A model generated the notes under the pieces. The model worked only from the letters and a program-made list of their open reading frames with translations, had not been told where the DNA came from and did not search any database. The position numbers and the translations under genes were made by a program. DNA of 64,000 nucleotides from positions 496,001 through 560,000 of the forward strand of contig NZ_CP091788.1 in NCBI RefSeq assembly GCF_022024055.1, in the 5' to 3' direction. Shown here piece by piece: positions 1 through 9,500 of this stretch. Every line of letters starts with the position of its first letter. The stretch's first letter is position 1. This DNA is from Prevotella sp. E2-28 (GTDB taxonomy: Bacteria > Bacteroidota > Bacteroidia > Bacteroidales > Bacteroidaceae).

Positions 1-3000
1 AGCTTGCTTGCAGCAGCGTCAGCCTTCAGGTTAGCAACAGTAGCTTCGCTCCACTTTGTGAAGTCCCAAGTGTGGAACTCGGCAATCACCCAGTCAACGT
101 TACCGTTGCTTGTCTGCTTGTCAGCGTAGCAGGTAGAACCTGCAGTCTTTTCAGCAGCGTTGGTACCAACGAAGCGGCCTGCGGTTACGAGGTTGTTGAT
201 ACGATAAGCACCGTCGGGCAGAGCAGTGAATGTCCAAGCAGCCTTCTTGTCAGCCAGGGTTGACATGGTCCAGGCGTTACCGCCAGCCAGACCAACGAAG
301 AGCGTGCCATCCTCATTAGTGAGGTTGTACTGATCCTGAGCACCCTCAACAGCAACGAACTTCAGATGAGTTGCCTCCTCAGCAATTGTGATACCACCCT
401 CAGTAAGGTTCATATAGAGAGGAGTCTCACCGCCAAGGCGGAGCTGGAAGGTGTAAACCTTATTAGCAGAAGGAGCGTTAGTAGGAGCAGCAGCAAATGC
501 CTGAGCTTTTGCATCGATAAGTGCGATGGCATCCTTGATGGCATCGGCAGTAGCACCGGCAGCAGTATAGATAGAGTCAGCAGTAGCCACAGCAGTTGCA
601 TATTCGTCGTAAGCAGCCTGAGGCTTCTGGAAGAGGCCATTACCTACAGTACCCTGAATAGTCTCGAGTTCAGCCTTAGCGACAGTAATCTTATTATTCA
701 GGATTGGAAGCATAATAGCAGCATTGTCTTCGGTAGTGAGGAGCACAGGAGCTGTGAAGCTCATCCACTGATGTTCAGCGGTAGCAGAACCACCCACTTC
801 AAGTGAGATCTCCTCGCCTTCCTCAGCAGTTACCTCGAATGCAACGTAGCGATATTCGAAGCCACGTCCCTTACCGCCATTAGCGTAAGTAGCTTCAGGG
901 CTGAATGTAGCAGTACCGTCAGTAGCGATACCGAAACCTACGTCACCCTTAGAGGTGTATTTGCGTGTTACATCACCTACCTTAATATAAGCGGTACATC
1001 CTGTGCCAGCAGAAGCACGGCCAGCAGCATAGAGTACGTACTTGCCCTTTGGCAGTTTCACAGTGGTCTGCTTGTTGTTAGTCCAGCTGCTCTGACCCCA
1101 CTGTGCGCTTGTCTGCTCATAGTAAGTAGAGGTAGAAGTGCCATCCCAGTGCTGTCCTTTGTTAGAAACCATGTCGCCAGTCCACTGAGCAAAGTCAGGA
1201 ATCAGAACGGCAGCATTCACTGTGTAGTCCTTATTCACCTGAGCGTATTCGGCAACCTTCAGTGCTTCTACAGCAGGAGCAACCTCACCGGGAAGGAATA
1301 TCTTGCCTTCGTAAGCGGTTACATCTACGCCAAGGGTCTTTGCAGTAGCAATTTCCTCATTGAGGGCGGCCATTTCCTCCTCTGAAGCAGCGGGGAACTT
1401 AACCAGGCGGAAGTCAGCGAATGACATCCAGTTGTACTGCATGTTAGTAACACCACGTACACCGATAACGATAGAATCAGCCTTAGCCACTTCAAACTCT
1501 ACAGATGAGTCGTTCCAACCACGGTCGAACAGACCACCAGTAGCACCGATAGAAGCCATCTTCACAGTGTCAACACCAGCGAAGAGACGCAGGTCAACAT
1601 CAGCAGATGCACGACCCTTAGCAGTGAGCATGTACTTACCAGCGGGCAGGGCAATCTTCTGCTGCAGGGCAACATCCCATGCCTGTGCACCCCAGTTGCC
1701 ACCATCGAAGTACTTGTGAGTAGCGTTGTCGTCGCCGTCAGTCCAAGGCTCATTTGTCTTGACGTCAATATTACCGCCAGAACCTTCGCCCAGAACAACA
1801 TTCCAAGGAGCAGCAACAGCAGCCTCGGCAGCGGGGTTGGTAATAGAATCGGTTACGTTTGTTGCACCCTCAACACCTTCGAGCAATGCGCTTGACTCAG
1901 CATACTGGCGGTATGCCTTAGTGATAGCCTCTGTCTTAGCAGTAGCGTCAGCAGCAGATGTAGCTTCAGCAGTCAGAGTAGCTTCAGCAGCATTCTTCTT
2001 ATCTACAGATGCGTAAGCGAAAGTCATAGCAGCCTTCTCAGCCTTAGCCGTGGCCAGAGCCTCGTATGCAGCCTTGGCACCTGTGAATGCAGAGATAGCT
2101 TTGTTCAAGGCAGCGATAGCAGCCTTGTAGGCATCTGCAGTCTGCTCAGCAACAGTAGTATTCTCTGTGATGGCTGCAGTCAGGCTGTCACGCTCATCAC
2201 CGGTAACAATAGCATTCTCTTCTGCATTCAGAGCAGTCTGGGCAGCAGCCAGGGTGGTAGCATGCAGTTCAACAGCGTCAACCTGAGCGGTCACACCCTT
2301 CAGCTGAACAACGTGCCAGTTAGTAGAAGTAGATGTCTTAGAAAGACCTATCTTAATTGTACCGGCGTCACCAACAATGACATTCTCCAATGTAGCAGTA
2401 GCAATACCAGAGGTGTTAAAGTTCGTTGCATACCAAATAGGAATTTCCTTAGATACCTTTCCTTCTGCTGTTTCTGCAAAGAGCGTCACACCAGTATTTT
2501 CAGTAATGGCATCATTTTCGCTATATGCCGTATTACTATCCTTTGTGAAGTCGCCTGTGAAAGCAGTTGAGCCGAAGCCACGACCGAATGTGAATGCAGC
2601 AGCACCATAGAGCTCAATCTTGTAAGTACCAGGTGCCAAGCCTGTAACAGAAGATGACATAATATCACCAGTCCAGTCACAAGAGCCGTCATATTTCTCC
2701 CAAGCAGCTACATTTAATCCAGAGTTGGTCGTTACCGTTGGAGCAGCCCAACCTACCTGACCAGAAGAACCGGTCCATTTCGTAGTTGCCAAACTGTTAA
2801 ACTGAGCAGTCAGGTCGGTCTCAATATAAATAGGTTCAGCAGGAGTATCAGCTTTCTTGGTCAGCAGGAGATACCAAACAGTACCCTTGTTGTTGTTGTC
2901 CCAAGGCAGACAGATACAGTTCAGATCCTGTTTGGTATACTGAGTTAAGTCAACTTCAGCGATACCATTTTCATCAGCCTGAACATTCAGGAACACATAC

Positions 3001-4193
3001 TTACCAGAATCTGCAGCTGCATAGTCACCAGCATTCTGCTGAGCATCTACCTCATGGTTCATGTAAACCACAAGCTTCAAGTTTGGAGAAGTCACCATTG
3101 TGAGTTTGCTGTAAGCAGAGAGATCAGCAATGATGTCCTTGGTTCTCTGTCCAACAACCACGTCACCGTTACCAAGCACAATAGGATGAGTATCTTCACC
3201 TAATCCAATTCTCGGCTGAAGAGTAGAGAATACCTCGATGAAATCAACGAAATCGCCTTCGGGTTTACCGGGATCTTCCTCATACTGAATCTCAGGAATT
3301 TCAACAGACTCATTCTCAGGATAGGTCTCAAGATATACTGCGTTAATGACAGCCTCGCCAGGAGCTGCTGCATTGTTACCAGAAAGACAAATCTCGTCAC
3401 ATGCTAACAGATACTCGTTGTAGTCATTAGGATAGAGAGCCTTCAACGTGTCAGCCAAAATAAACTCATTTACACCATTCTTTGCATAGAGAGTCAGGTT
3501 AGAACCGCCCTTGTAAATCAAGACACGGAACTGATCACCACTCTTGATTTCACAATCTACAACCAGTTTTTTGTACTTCGTGATGTCACCACTGGGCAGA
3601 CCAATGTTGCGAAGCTGGTTGTAGTAAGTTGTAGACCATGTAAAGGTCTTCGTCCCAGCATCCCAGTTAGTGTTAGTGTTGCTGGGACTCTCAAAGGTAG
3701 CATAAACTTTCTCTCCCTCGTCATCGTAGGTCTCAAGATACATGTCGTTAATGACAGCCTCGCCGGGAGCTGCTGCATTGTTACCAGAAAGACAAATCTC
3801 GTCACATGCTAACAGATACTCGTTGTAGTCATTAGGATAGAGAGCCTTCAGCGTGTCAGCCAAAATAAACTCGTTTACACCATCCTTTGCATAGAGAGTC
3901 AGGTTAGAACCGCCCTTGTAAAACAAGATGCGGAACTGATCTCCACTCTTAATAGTACAGTCAACAACCAGCTTCTTGTACTTGGTGAGGTCGCCAGTAG
4001 GCAAACCGATGTTACGAAGCTGGTTGTAGTAAGTTGTAGACCATGTAAAGGTCTTCGTCCCAGCATCCCAGCTAGTGTTAGTGTTGCTGGGACTCTCAAA
4101 GGTAGCATGGACTTTTTCAGTCTTTGCCTGTGTTGTTAGCACGCTTAGCGTACATAACAACAACATGAGAAAAGCCTTAGTAAAATTTCGCAT
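1..4193 (-). CDS. giant secreted multidomain surface protein, 3' end outside window
   Basis: The minus-strand frame is open from the ATG at 4193 to the left edge, about 1,397 codons, so the C-terminus is missing. Residues 1-23 form a signal peptide (MRNFTKAFLMLLLCTLSVLTTQA). Next come two tandem copies of a 135-residue jelly-roll-like module beginning near VHATFES (bases about 4112-3303). An Ala-rich helical FIVAR-like stretch follows (about 2290-1880). Two carbohydrate-binding-like beta modules carry the pattern LP(A/K)GKYxLxAxGRAS (about 1790-1490 and 1150-990). The last part seen is a beta-trefoil-like module (about 470-20) with WVIAEF, related to modules in the genes ending at 6587 and 13488. 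No catalytic motif was recognised. The missing end probably holds a type IX sorting domain, inferred from its paralogues. The reading frame is certain; the function is unknown. Confidence 0.85.
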   Translation of the reverse strand, partial: MRNFTKAFLMLLLCTLSVLTTQAKTEKVHATFESPSNTNTSWDAGTKTFTWSTTYYNQLRNIGLPTGDLTKYKKLVVDCTIKSGDQFRILFYKGGSNLTLYAKDGVNEFILADTLKALYPNDYNEYLLACDEICLSGNNAAAPGEAVINDMYLETYDDEGEKVYATFESPSNTNTNWDAGTKTFTWSTTYYNQLRNIGLPSGDITKYKKLVVDCEIKSGDQFRVLIYKGGSNLTLYAKNGVNEFILADTLKALYPNDYNEYLLACDEICLSGNNAAAPGEAVINAVYLETYPENESVEIPEIQYEEDPGKPEGDFVDFIEVFSTLQPRIGLGEDTHPIVLGNGDVVVGQRTKDIIADLSAYSKLTMVTSPNLKLVVYMNHEVDAQQNAGDYAAADSGKYVFLNVQADENGIAEVDLTQYTKQDLNCICLPWDNNNKGTVWYLLLTKKADTPAEPIYIETDLTAQFNSLATTKWTGSSGQVGWAAPTVTTNSGLNVAAWEKYDGSCDWTGDIMSSSVTGLAPGTYKIELYGAAAFTFGRGFGSTAFTGDFTKDSNTAYSENDAITENTGVTLFAETAEGKVSKEIPIWYATNFNTSGIATATLENVIVGDAGTIKIGLSKTSTSTNWHVVQLKGVTAQVDAVELHATTLAAAQTALNAEENAIVTGDERDSLTAAITENTTVAEQTADAYKAAIAALNKAISAFTGAKAAYEALATAKAEKAAMTFAYASVDKKNAAEATLTAEATSAADATAKTEAITKAYRQYAESSALLEGVEGATNVTDSITNPAAEAAVAAPWNVVLGEGSGGNIDVKTNEPWTDGDDNATHKYFDGGNWGAQAWDVALQQKIALPAGKYMLTAKGRASADVDLRLFAGVDTVKMASIGATGGLFDRGWNDSSVEFEVAKADSIVIGVRGVTNMQYNWMSFADFRLVKFPAASEEEMAALNEEIATAKTLGVDVTAYEGKIFLPGEVAPAVEALKVAEYAQVNKDYTVNAAVLIPDFAQWTGDMVSNKGQHWDGTSTSTYYEQTSAQWGQSSWTNNKQTTVKLPKGKYVLYAAGRASAGTGCTAYIKVGDVTRKYTSKGDVGFGIATDGTATFSPEATYANGGKGRGFEYRYVAFEVTAEEGEEISLEVGGSATAEHQWMSFTAPVLLTTEDNAAIMLPILNNKITVAKAELETIQGTVGNGLFQKPQAAYDEYATAVATADSIYTAAGATADAIKDAIALIDAKAQAFAAAPTNAPSANKVYTFQLRLGGETPLYMNLTEGGITIAEEATHLKFVAVEGAQDQYNLTNEDGTLFVGLAGGNAWTMSTLADKKAAWTFTALPDGAYRINNLVTAGRFVGTNAAEKTAGSTCYADKQTSNGNVDWVIAEFHTWDFTKWSEATVANLKADAAASK
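3303..4112 (-). repeat. two tandem copies of a 405-bp coding repeat
   Basis: The DNA encoding the first 270 or so mature residues is duplicated head to tail with a period of exactly 405 bp (135 codons). The same out-of-frame peptide patterns recur at 4108 and 3703, and at 3805 and 3400. The two copies differ by only a few substitutions, which suggests a recent duplication or gene conversion. Confidence 0.9.
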
Positions 4194-4254
4194 GTTAATT
4201 GTTTTTAGTTAATAAATAAATGTTAATAGAAAAAATAGTGAATTAGTTTTGGGT

Positions 4255-4262
4255 GCAAAGAT
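4255..4262 (-). promoter_or_regulatory. -7 promoter box of the 1-4193 gene
   Basis: On the minus strand this reads TATCTTTG, a perfect TAnnTTTG box, followed by GCACCC. It lies about 60 bp before the start codon. I see no good -33 TTG at the usual 19-21 bp spacing, which may mean the promoter depends on an activator. Confidence 0.65.
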
Positions 4263-4291
4263 ACTACATATATTTATATAGCGTTTTTCTA

Positions 4292-4340
4292 TTTGTCTCA
4301 TGTACTTCTTGTTTTGTCTCATGTCTTTTCGTGAGACAAA
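4292..4340. promoter_or_regulatory. candidate operator: three TTTGTCTCATG-like boxes
   Basis: TTTGTCTCATG occurs at 4292-4302 and 4313-4323 as a direct repeat with exactly 21 bp between starts. It occurs again inverted as CGTGAGACAAA at 4330-4340. The second and third copies form an inverted repeat with a 6-nt centre. The boxes lie about 30-78 bp upstream of the -7 box of the 1-4193 gene, where an activator would bind. The binding factor is unknown. Confidence 0.5.
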
Positions 4341-4574
4341 TCGACGAATGGCGTTCTTTTATCCTTTTTTTGTTTAAAAAAATCCTTCAGAACCGTGTTA
4401 TTTCCTTAATTTTTATATAGTTACGCTAAAAGGAGTTATTTTAGGAAACTCTAAATCATACATTAAACAATCGACTTTGTAATATAAAAGTACAACTTGG
4501 GAAGTTGCAGGTCATAACTACGGCAGTTGTGATGCGTAAGTATAGGGGTTAGGAGTGCTAAGTGGCATACTTTT
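4341..4574. other. intergenic DNA, nothing recognised
   Basis: AT-rich spacer between the divergently oriented secreted-protein gene and the VapE region. I see no open frame with a plausible start, no RNA gene and no strong hairpin in it. Confidence 0.5.
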
Positions 4575-4684
4575 GAGCTGCCTGCTCGTGCCCTTTGAGC
4601 TGCCTGCTCGTGACCCTCGAGCTGCCTGTTCGTCAGCCTTCCGCTCCGTTCTCGTCGGCCTTGAGCCCTAGGCTCGTCTGCCTC
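4575..4684. repeat. 22-bp tandem hairpin array, five units
   Basis: Five consecutive units of exactly 22 bp start at 4575, 4597, 4619, 4641 and 4663. Units 1 and 2 are nearly identical. Units 1 and 2 contain GAGC-N5-GCTC; unit 3 has GAGC-N5-GTTC, which still pairs through G-U; unit 5 has GAGCC-N3-GGCTC; unit 4 is degenerate. Hairpin potential is therefore kept while sequence drifts. There are no unique spacers, so this is not a CRISPR array. It ends 32 bp before the left inverted repeat of the VapE region. Confidence 0.85.
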
Positions 4685-4716
4685 TAGCAGATTGGGAGGG
4701 CTGTTTTTTTATTCTT

Positions 4717-4829
4717 CGCTATAAATGGCTAACAGGTCCCTAAATCTTTGGGAGCTCCGATGTATAGGAGGTTTCAGAGAGTGACCTCTTTGCCAAACAG
4801 GTCCCTCAGAGGTCCCTCATAACCTCACA
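4717..4829 (+). repeat. left inverted repeat flanking the VapE gene
   Basis: This arm aligns with the reverse complement of 6259-6370 over about 112 positions, roughly three quarters identical by hand alignment. The best blocks are AACAGGTCCCTAAA, CGATGTATA and AACAGGTCCCTCA, followed by AGGTCCCT and ATAACCTC. The arm holds three copies of AGGTCCCT. Weaker similarity continues outward to about 4700. Confidence 0.8.
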
Positions 4830-4932
4830 GAATAAAATGCGATGTGAAGACAAAGATGATGGCCTCTTTTGTTAAAGTGCTTTTTTTGTGCAAATAATTG
4901 GGGAAACATTCGCTAAGCGCAAATATTTTTTG

Positions 4933-4940
4933 TACCTTTG
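4933..4940 (+). promoter_or_regulatory. -7 promoter box of the VapE-type gene
   Basis: TACCTTTG matches the Bacteroidetes TAnnTTTG box and is followed by GCATC. It leaves a leader of about 75 nt before the ATG at 5023. No convincing -33 TTG is present. The promoter lies inside the inverted repeats, so the bracketed segment carries its own transcription start. Confidence 0.65.
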
Positions 4941-5022
4941 CATCAGCATTCTGGAGAGGATGCCATAGGCCTTGAAAAACACGAGCCTATAAACCTAAGT
5001 AACATTATAAATCTATTAAATC

Positions 5023-6252
5023 ATGAAGAAAAACGAAAATTTGAACGGCGAGGCCAAAGAGGCATCGCTGAAGGAGTTGCTCGCTGCTGAGCTGTTCCTG
5101 AATGAGAACTATCAATTCCGTCGTAATGTGCTGAACGGAAAGGTGGAGTATGTAATCAAGTCGAAAGCAGACGAAGTCTTTGCTGACAGCAATCCTGCCT
5201 GGCAACCTCTGACGCAGGAAGACCTGAACAGTATTATCCTCCGAGCCAAACGTGAGGATATCTGCGATGGTAGCAACCCCAAGTCGGACATTGAGTTGTT
5301 CCTACATTCCAAAGAGGTACGCATGTACGACCCTATCCGTGAGTATCTGACACATCTGCCCAAATGGGACGGACAGAACCACGTGGCTCTGCTTTTCAAG
5401 CGTCTTCCAGGATTGGATTCAGAGCAGTTGAACTATCTAGCCATCTGGCTACGTTCGGCTGTGGCTCATTGGATGCAAATGGATACCCTTCACGGCAATG
5501 AATGTGTGCCTACGCTGATTGGCGCTCAGGGATGTGGGAAAACCACCTTTCTGCGCCGCTTGCTGCCTCAGCATTTGCGCCAGTATTACATGGATCATCT
5601 GAACCTGTCGAACAAGTTCGACAAGGAGATGGCTTTGACGAACAACCTGTTGGTGAATCTCGATGAGTTGGAGGCCATCCGTCCCAGTCAGCAGGCCAAC
5701 CTGAAGCAGACGCTTTCGAAAAGTAAGGTAAACGGACGACCAATCTTTGGACGTACACAGGAGGACAAAGCCCGCTACGCCTCGTTTGTGGCTACGACAA
5801 ATAATCCTCATCCCCTGACGGATACCACAGGCTCTCGTCGTTACATCTGCCTGACTATTCCTGAGGGAATGTTCATTGATAATGCAGGCGAAATTGACTA
5901 CGACCAGCTCTATGCGCAGGTGATGTATGAGATTGTTGAGCAGAAGTCTCCGTATTGGTTCAATAATGATGAGGTGGCCCGTATTCAGGAACGCAACCAG
6001 GAATACATGGAGCAGAAGGATATTGCAGAGATGGTGAATATCTGTTTCCGCAAGCCGAATGAGGATGAGGCTGGCAATCCCATGAACTGCGGACAGATTC
6101 TGAAACTCATTCAGAATGAGTATCCCTCATTGAAGACAACCCACAGCAACAAGATTCATATTGGAAAGGCTTTGAAGGAGATGGGGTATGACTTTACAGA
6201 GCGAAGTCATGTGCCTTACTATAAGGTCATTCCTTTGAAGAAGTCTGCATGA
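5023..6252 (+). CDS. VapE/VirE-family P-loop ATPase (primase-helicase-like)
   Basis: A 409-residue protein of the virulence-associated E family, usually found in phages, satellites and genomic islands and thought to act in DNA replication. The N-terminal third ends in the family hallmark YDPIREYLTHLPKWDG (near residue 105). Walker A is GAQGCGKTT at 167-175, Walker B LLVNLDELEA around 210-218, the sensor motif ATTNNPHPL around 257, and an arginine motif GSRR near 271. The C-terminal 90 residues look like a helical DNA-binding tail. The length and motifs suggest an intact enzyme. It has no phage or replication genes beside it and stands alone between inverted repeats with its own promoter. Its role here is inferred, not shown. 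Confidence 0.85.
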   Translation: MKKNENLNGEAKEASLKELLAAELFLNENYQFRRNVLNGKVEYVIKSKADEVFADSNPAWQPLTQEDLNSIILRAKREDICDGSNPKSDIELFLHSKEVRMYDPIREYLTHLPKWDGQNHVALLFKRLPGLDSEQLNYLAIWLRSAVAHWMQMDTLHGNECVPTLIGAQGCGKTTFLRRLLPQHLRQYYMDHLNLSNKFDKEMALTNNLLVNLDELEAIRPSQQANLKQTLSKSKVNGRPIFGRTQEDKARYASFVATTNNPHPLTDTTGSRRYICLTIPEGMFIDNAGEIDYDQLYAQVMYEIVEQKSPYWFNNDEVARIQERNQEYMEQKDIAEMVNICFRKPNEDEAGNPMNCGQILKLIQNEYPSLKTTHSNKIHIGKALKEMGYDFTERSHVPYYKVIPLKKSA

Positions 6253-6258
6253 TAAGTA

Positions 6259-6370
6259 GGGAGGTTATAAGGGACCTTTGAGGGACCTGTTGGAAAGACA
6301 GGTCCCTTTGTAAAACCCTTTATACATCGTGCTTTCAGAAGTTTTAGGGACCTGTTTGCTTTTATTAGCG
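6259..6370 (-). repeat. right inverted repeat flanking the VapE gene
   Basis: Reverse-complement partner of 4717-4829, beginning 6 bp after the VapE-type stop codon. It contains four AGGGACCT/AGGTCCCT copies at 6270, 6281, 6300 and 6346. Together the arms delimit 4717-6370, about 1.65 kb holding one gene. Confidence 0.8.
6281..6307 (+). terminator. hairpin after the VapE-type gene
   Basis: AGGGACCTGT, a 7-nt loop and ACAGGTCCCT form a perfect 10-bp stem 28 bp after the stop codon, followed by TTG rather than a long T-run. It probably ends or stabilises the transcript. The stem uses the same AGGTCCCT motif that repeats in both inverted-repeat arms, so it could also be a protein-binding site. 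Confidence 0.55.
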
Positions 6371-6448
6371 AAAAGCAAAAAATCAATAAGATTAATTTTC
6401 ATATAATTGTGGTTCAGGATTAATCCGCTTAATTCGTGTTAAGAAAAA

Positions 6449-6481
6449 GAGCCCCCACCGCGCTTCTGCGGTGAGGACTCC
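6449..6481 (-). terminator. terminator of the 6587-12574 gene
   Basis: GAGCCCCCACCGC and GCGGTGAGGACTC form a GC-rich stem. On the minus strand it is followed by a run of T, fitting termination of the large gene whose stop codon is at 6587. Close relatives of the same hairpin occur at 13419-13450 and 26097-26126. Confidence 0.75.
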
Positions 6482-6586
6482 TTATGTTTGTTAACATATA
6501 ATTATCATTTAATTGTCCATGTAATTTTCATATAATTATTAATGGTAAATTAATGGATAATTAATGGTAATTCATGTTTTTTATTC
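6482..6586. other. AT-rich spacer with three ATTAATGG copies
   Basis: ATTAATGG recurs three times at a period of 11 bp (6538, 6549, 6560) just past the end of the large minus-strand gene, before its terminator. No gene is visible. Confidence 0.6.
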
Positions 6587-9500
6587 TCACTTAATCACAA
6601 CCTTGTGGCCATTGATGATGTACAAACCCTTATGAGCTTTGTTCACCTTCTGACCGTTCATGTTGAAGATAACACTCTTCTGTGCATCGGTAGCGATAGC
6701 GTTGATGCCAGTAGGAACGGTGTAGGTGAGGGTCACCTTCAGAACAACAGCATCGGTAGAGCCAGTCTTCACGAATGCATAGGTAGCAGTGTAAGAAGCA
6801 GGATTCTCCCAATCTGCTGTGGTGTTCTTATTCTCCATACCACCAGCCTCGTAGATTTGAGCGCTTTCCTTTGTGAAGTCGGCCTTTACAAAGAAGTAAG
6901 CATCATCGCCCCATGTCTGCCAGTCGCCAGCAGCATTACGCCAACCGTCGGTTGTTCCGAGCTTGTAGTTGTCGTCGAGTGAGCCGTCAGACTGTACAGC
7001 ATAGATAGTAACATCGTTGAGTGAGCTTACTTCCAGCTTAGCCAAGATAGCAGCGATATCAACATCAGCTGTCAGACCCTCGTAATTGCTACCCAGTGTA
7101 GAGGTGAGAGCCACGGTCTGCTCGTCCTTCTTGGTGAGGTCAGCAAATGTGAGTGTGATGACAGGTTTCTCAACGAATGTAACGTTGATAGTGTAGGTCA
7201 CCTTCTTGTCATTGGCAACGAGAGCCCACTTCACGGTATAGGTAGCACCGATTGAATCGGCACCGTTCATGTCACAGATTTCGAACTTGCCTTCAGGAAT
7301 AGCCTGGAAGAACTTCACATTGATCTTGGTGTTTGCACCCCAAGTCTCGGCAGCACCCTCGCCATTGAACCAACCGTCGTAAGGAGCATAGTCGCTGATG
7401 AGCGAGTCGTTAGGATTCACGATGCGGAGCATATCAGTGGTGATAGCCTCAACACCGAGGAACTGCTTAGCCTCAGTGAAGTCAACAGCTGCTTCTGTTA
7501 CGCCGTAGCCCATACCTGGGTAACGCTCAACATTCAGAGTCTGTGCGAGTTCAACAGGTTCAACCTTCTTCTTCTTCATAATCACAAACTTGGTGATGAA
7601 GAGATTGGTGCCAGTTTGTCCGCGAGTCATCTTGAACGACTTCGCGCCTGCCATAGCTTCAGTCACGATGATAGACTTCTCTGTTGGAACACCGTTGACC
7701 AAAGCAATGTTAGACTCGTCACTATAAACTCCACTCTCAACATTAGCTCCGTTATCAAACAGAATGTAAGCACTTGCCTTCTTACCAGATTCGTTCTTGT
7801 TGACATAAGCCGTGATGTTGATAGTGTCCCCTTCGCTCAGAGCCTCATCGAGTGCTACAAGCATGTAGCCGGCATTAGCAGATGCGACAGTATCAGTCAG
7901 ATTAGCCTTCTTACCGTTCAGACAGATGGTGTAGTAGCCACTGTTCAGGTAGTTCAGGCGGTTGCCTTCGCCATTCTCATAAGAGATCTTTCCACCATAT
8001 TCGCCAGGTAGACCCTCAGGAGACTCCCAAGAGTACAGAGCACCCTCGATGGCCTCAGGCTTAAATGGCTTCTTCTCGAACTTCACGTTCTTAAAGCTCA
8101 GCCAAGAGATGTTGTTGTCGGCAGCTACGTTGAACTTAATCTTCAGAACGCCGTCCTCAGCAACAGTACCAGTAGCGGTGAACTCCTTCAGATACATCTG
8201 AGGGGTGCCAACTTGGTCACCGGCAGCTACGTTGACAGCCTCGCCGTCGTTAGCCTGCATGGTGATGCCAGTGGCAGGAGCCTCAACACCATTCTTAATA
8301 CGTACGCGTACCCATGCGGTAACATCGTATTCGCCAGCCTTCAGACCTTCAACCTTTGCGGTGATGGTGTTGGCAGCCAGTGCATCGTTATCACCAACCC
8401 AATACTCATAGAACGGAGTCTTGAAGTCAGAACCATCGTTGTTGCCTTCGGTGCTCCATGTGTTTATATAAGGAGTTCCATCTACGATTGAGGTATAAGC
8501 AGAGAGCAACAGGTTGGGAAGGATGCCATCCAGACGGCTACCATAGTTGAATGCGGCAGCGTCAGCATCACTGATAGTGCCTTCGTTGTATCCGTTCAAT
8601 GTAGCAGTGCAGATAGAATCAAACTTCTCCTTAGCAGCAGCGGTATAGACGTTGGTCTTTGCTGCTTCCTCAGCAACGAAGTCGAGCAGTTCCTTAACAT
8701 GAGCGTATGCAGCAATAGAAGACTTTGCATTGTTTACAGCCTGAATCAGTGCTACTACATCACCAGCTTCCTTAGCAGCAGTCATAGCATTAGCGGCAGC
8801 AATGCTCATCTTACCTTCTGGAATCTCGATGTCCTCAATCTTTGGCAGAGCTTCAACATATGTCAGACGGAAGTTATCGGCTTTGTACCAATAGTAGCCA
8901 CCTTCGTTGAACGTACCATCTGCGTTACCACCAACAGCACCGATAGTAGCAGTACCGTCAGTTACGTAGAACTGCATTGAGCCTTCGGCAAATACACCAG
9001 CGTTTGCACTTGAGAATGCCTCGCTATGAGCGCCATTGGCTAGCAGATACAAGCAAGCCTTGTTACCTGCAGTGATAGCGTCGTTGGTCATCAGAGCCTT
9101 CAACTCATATTTACCATTGGGCAGACCCTTCACAGTCTGAGTGATGGGGATACCCTGCCACCATGTGTTAAACAGGTAGTCGCCATCAACACCTTCGGTA
9201 GTGTATGTAGCATTGCTGTTGGGCTTAACGCCAGTATCAGAACTATTGCCTACTGTCCAGCCGGTCAGGTTGCCAGTCTCGAAGCTTGGGTTTACAATGT
9301 ACTTAGTCATATCATCACCAGGCTGTGGCTCGGGTTCTGGCTCTGGCTCTACCTCAGCGTCACCCAGGCGGGTCAGCGTCCAAGGACCGATGACGGTGTA
9401 GTCACTTTCTTCAGGAGATTGAGTCTTCACGATACCGATAGTAACAGCACCATCAGCAGGCAGGTTGAATACAACCTCATTGACATACTTGCCAGCTGCG

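Noticed and set aside
4575..4684. CRISPR array
   Set aside because: The units are contiguous with a 22-bp period and no unique spacers, and no cas gene is in the window.
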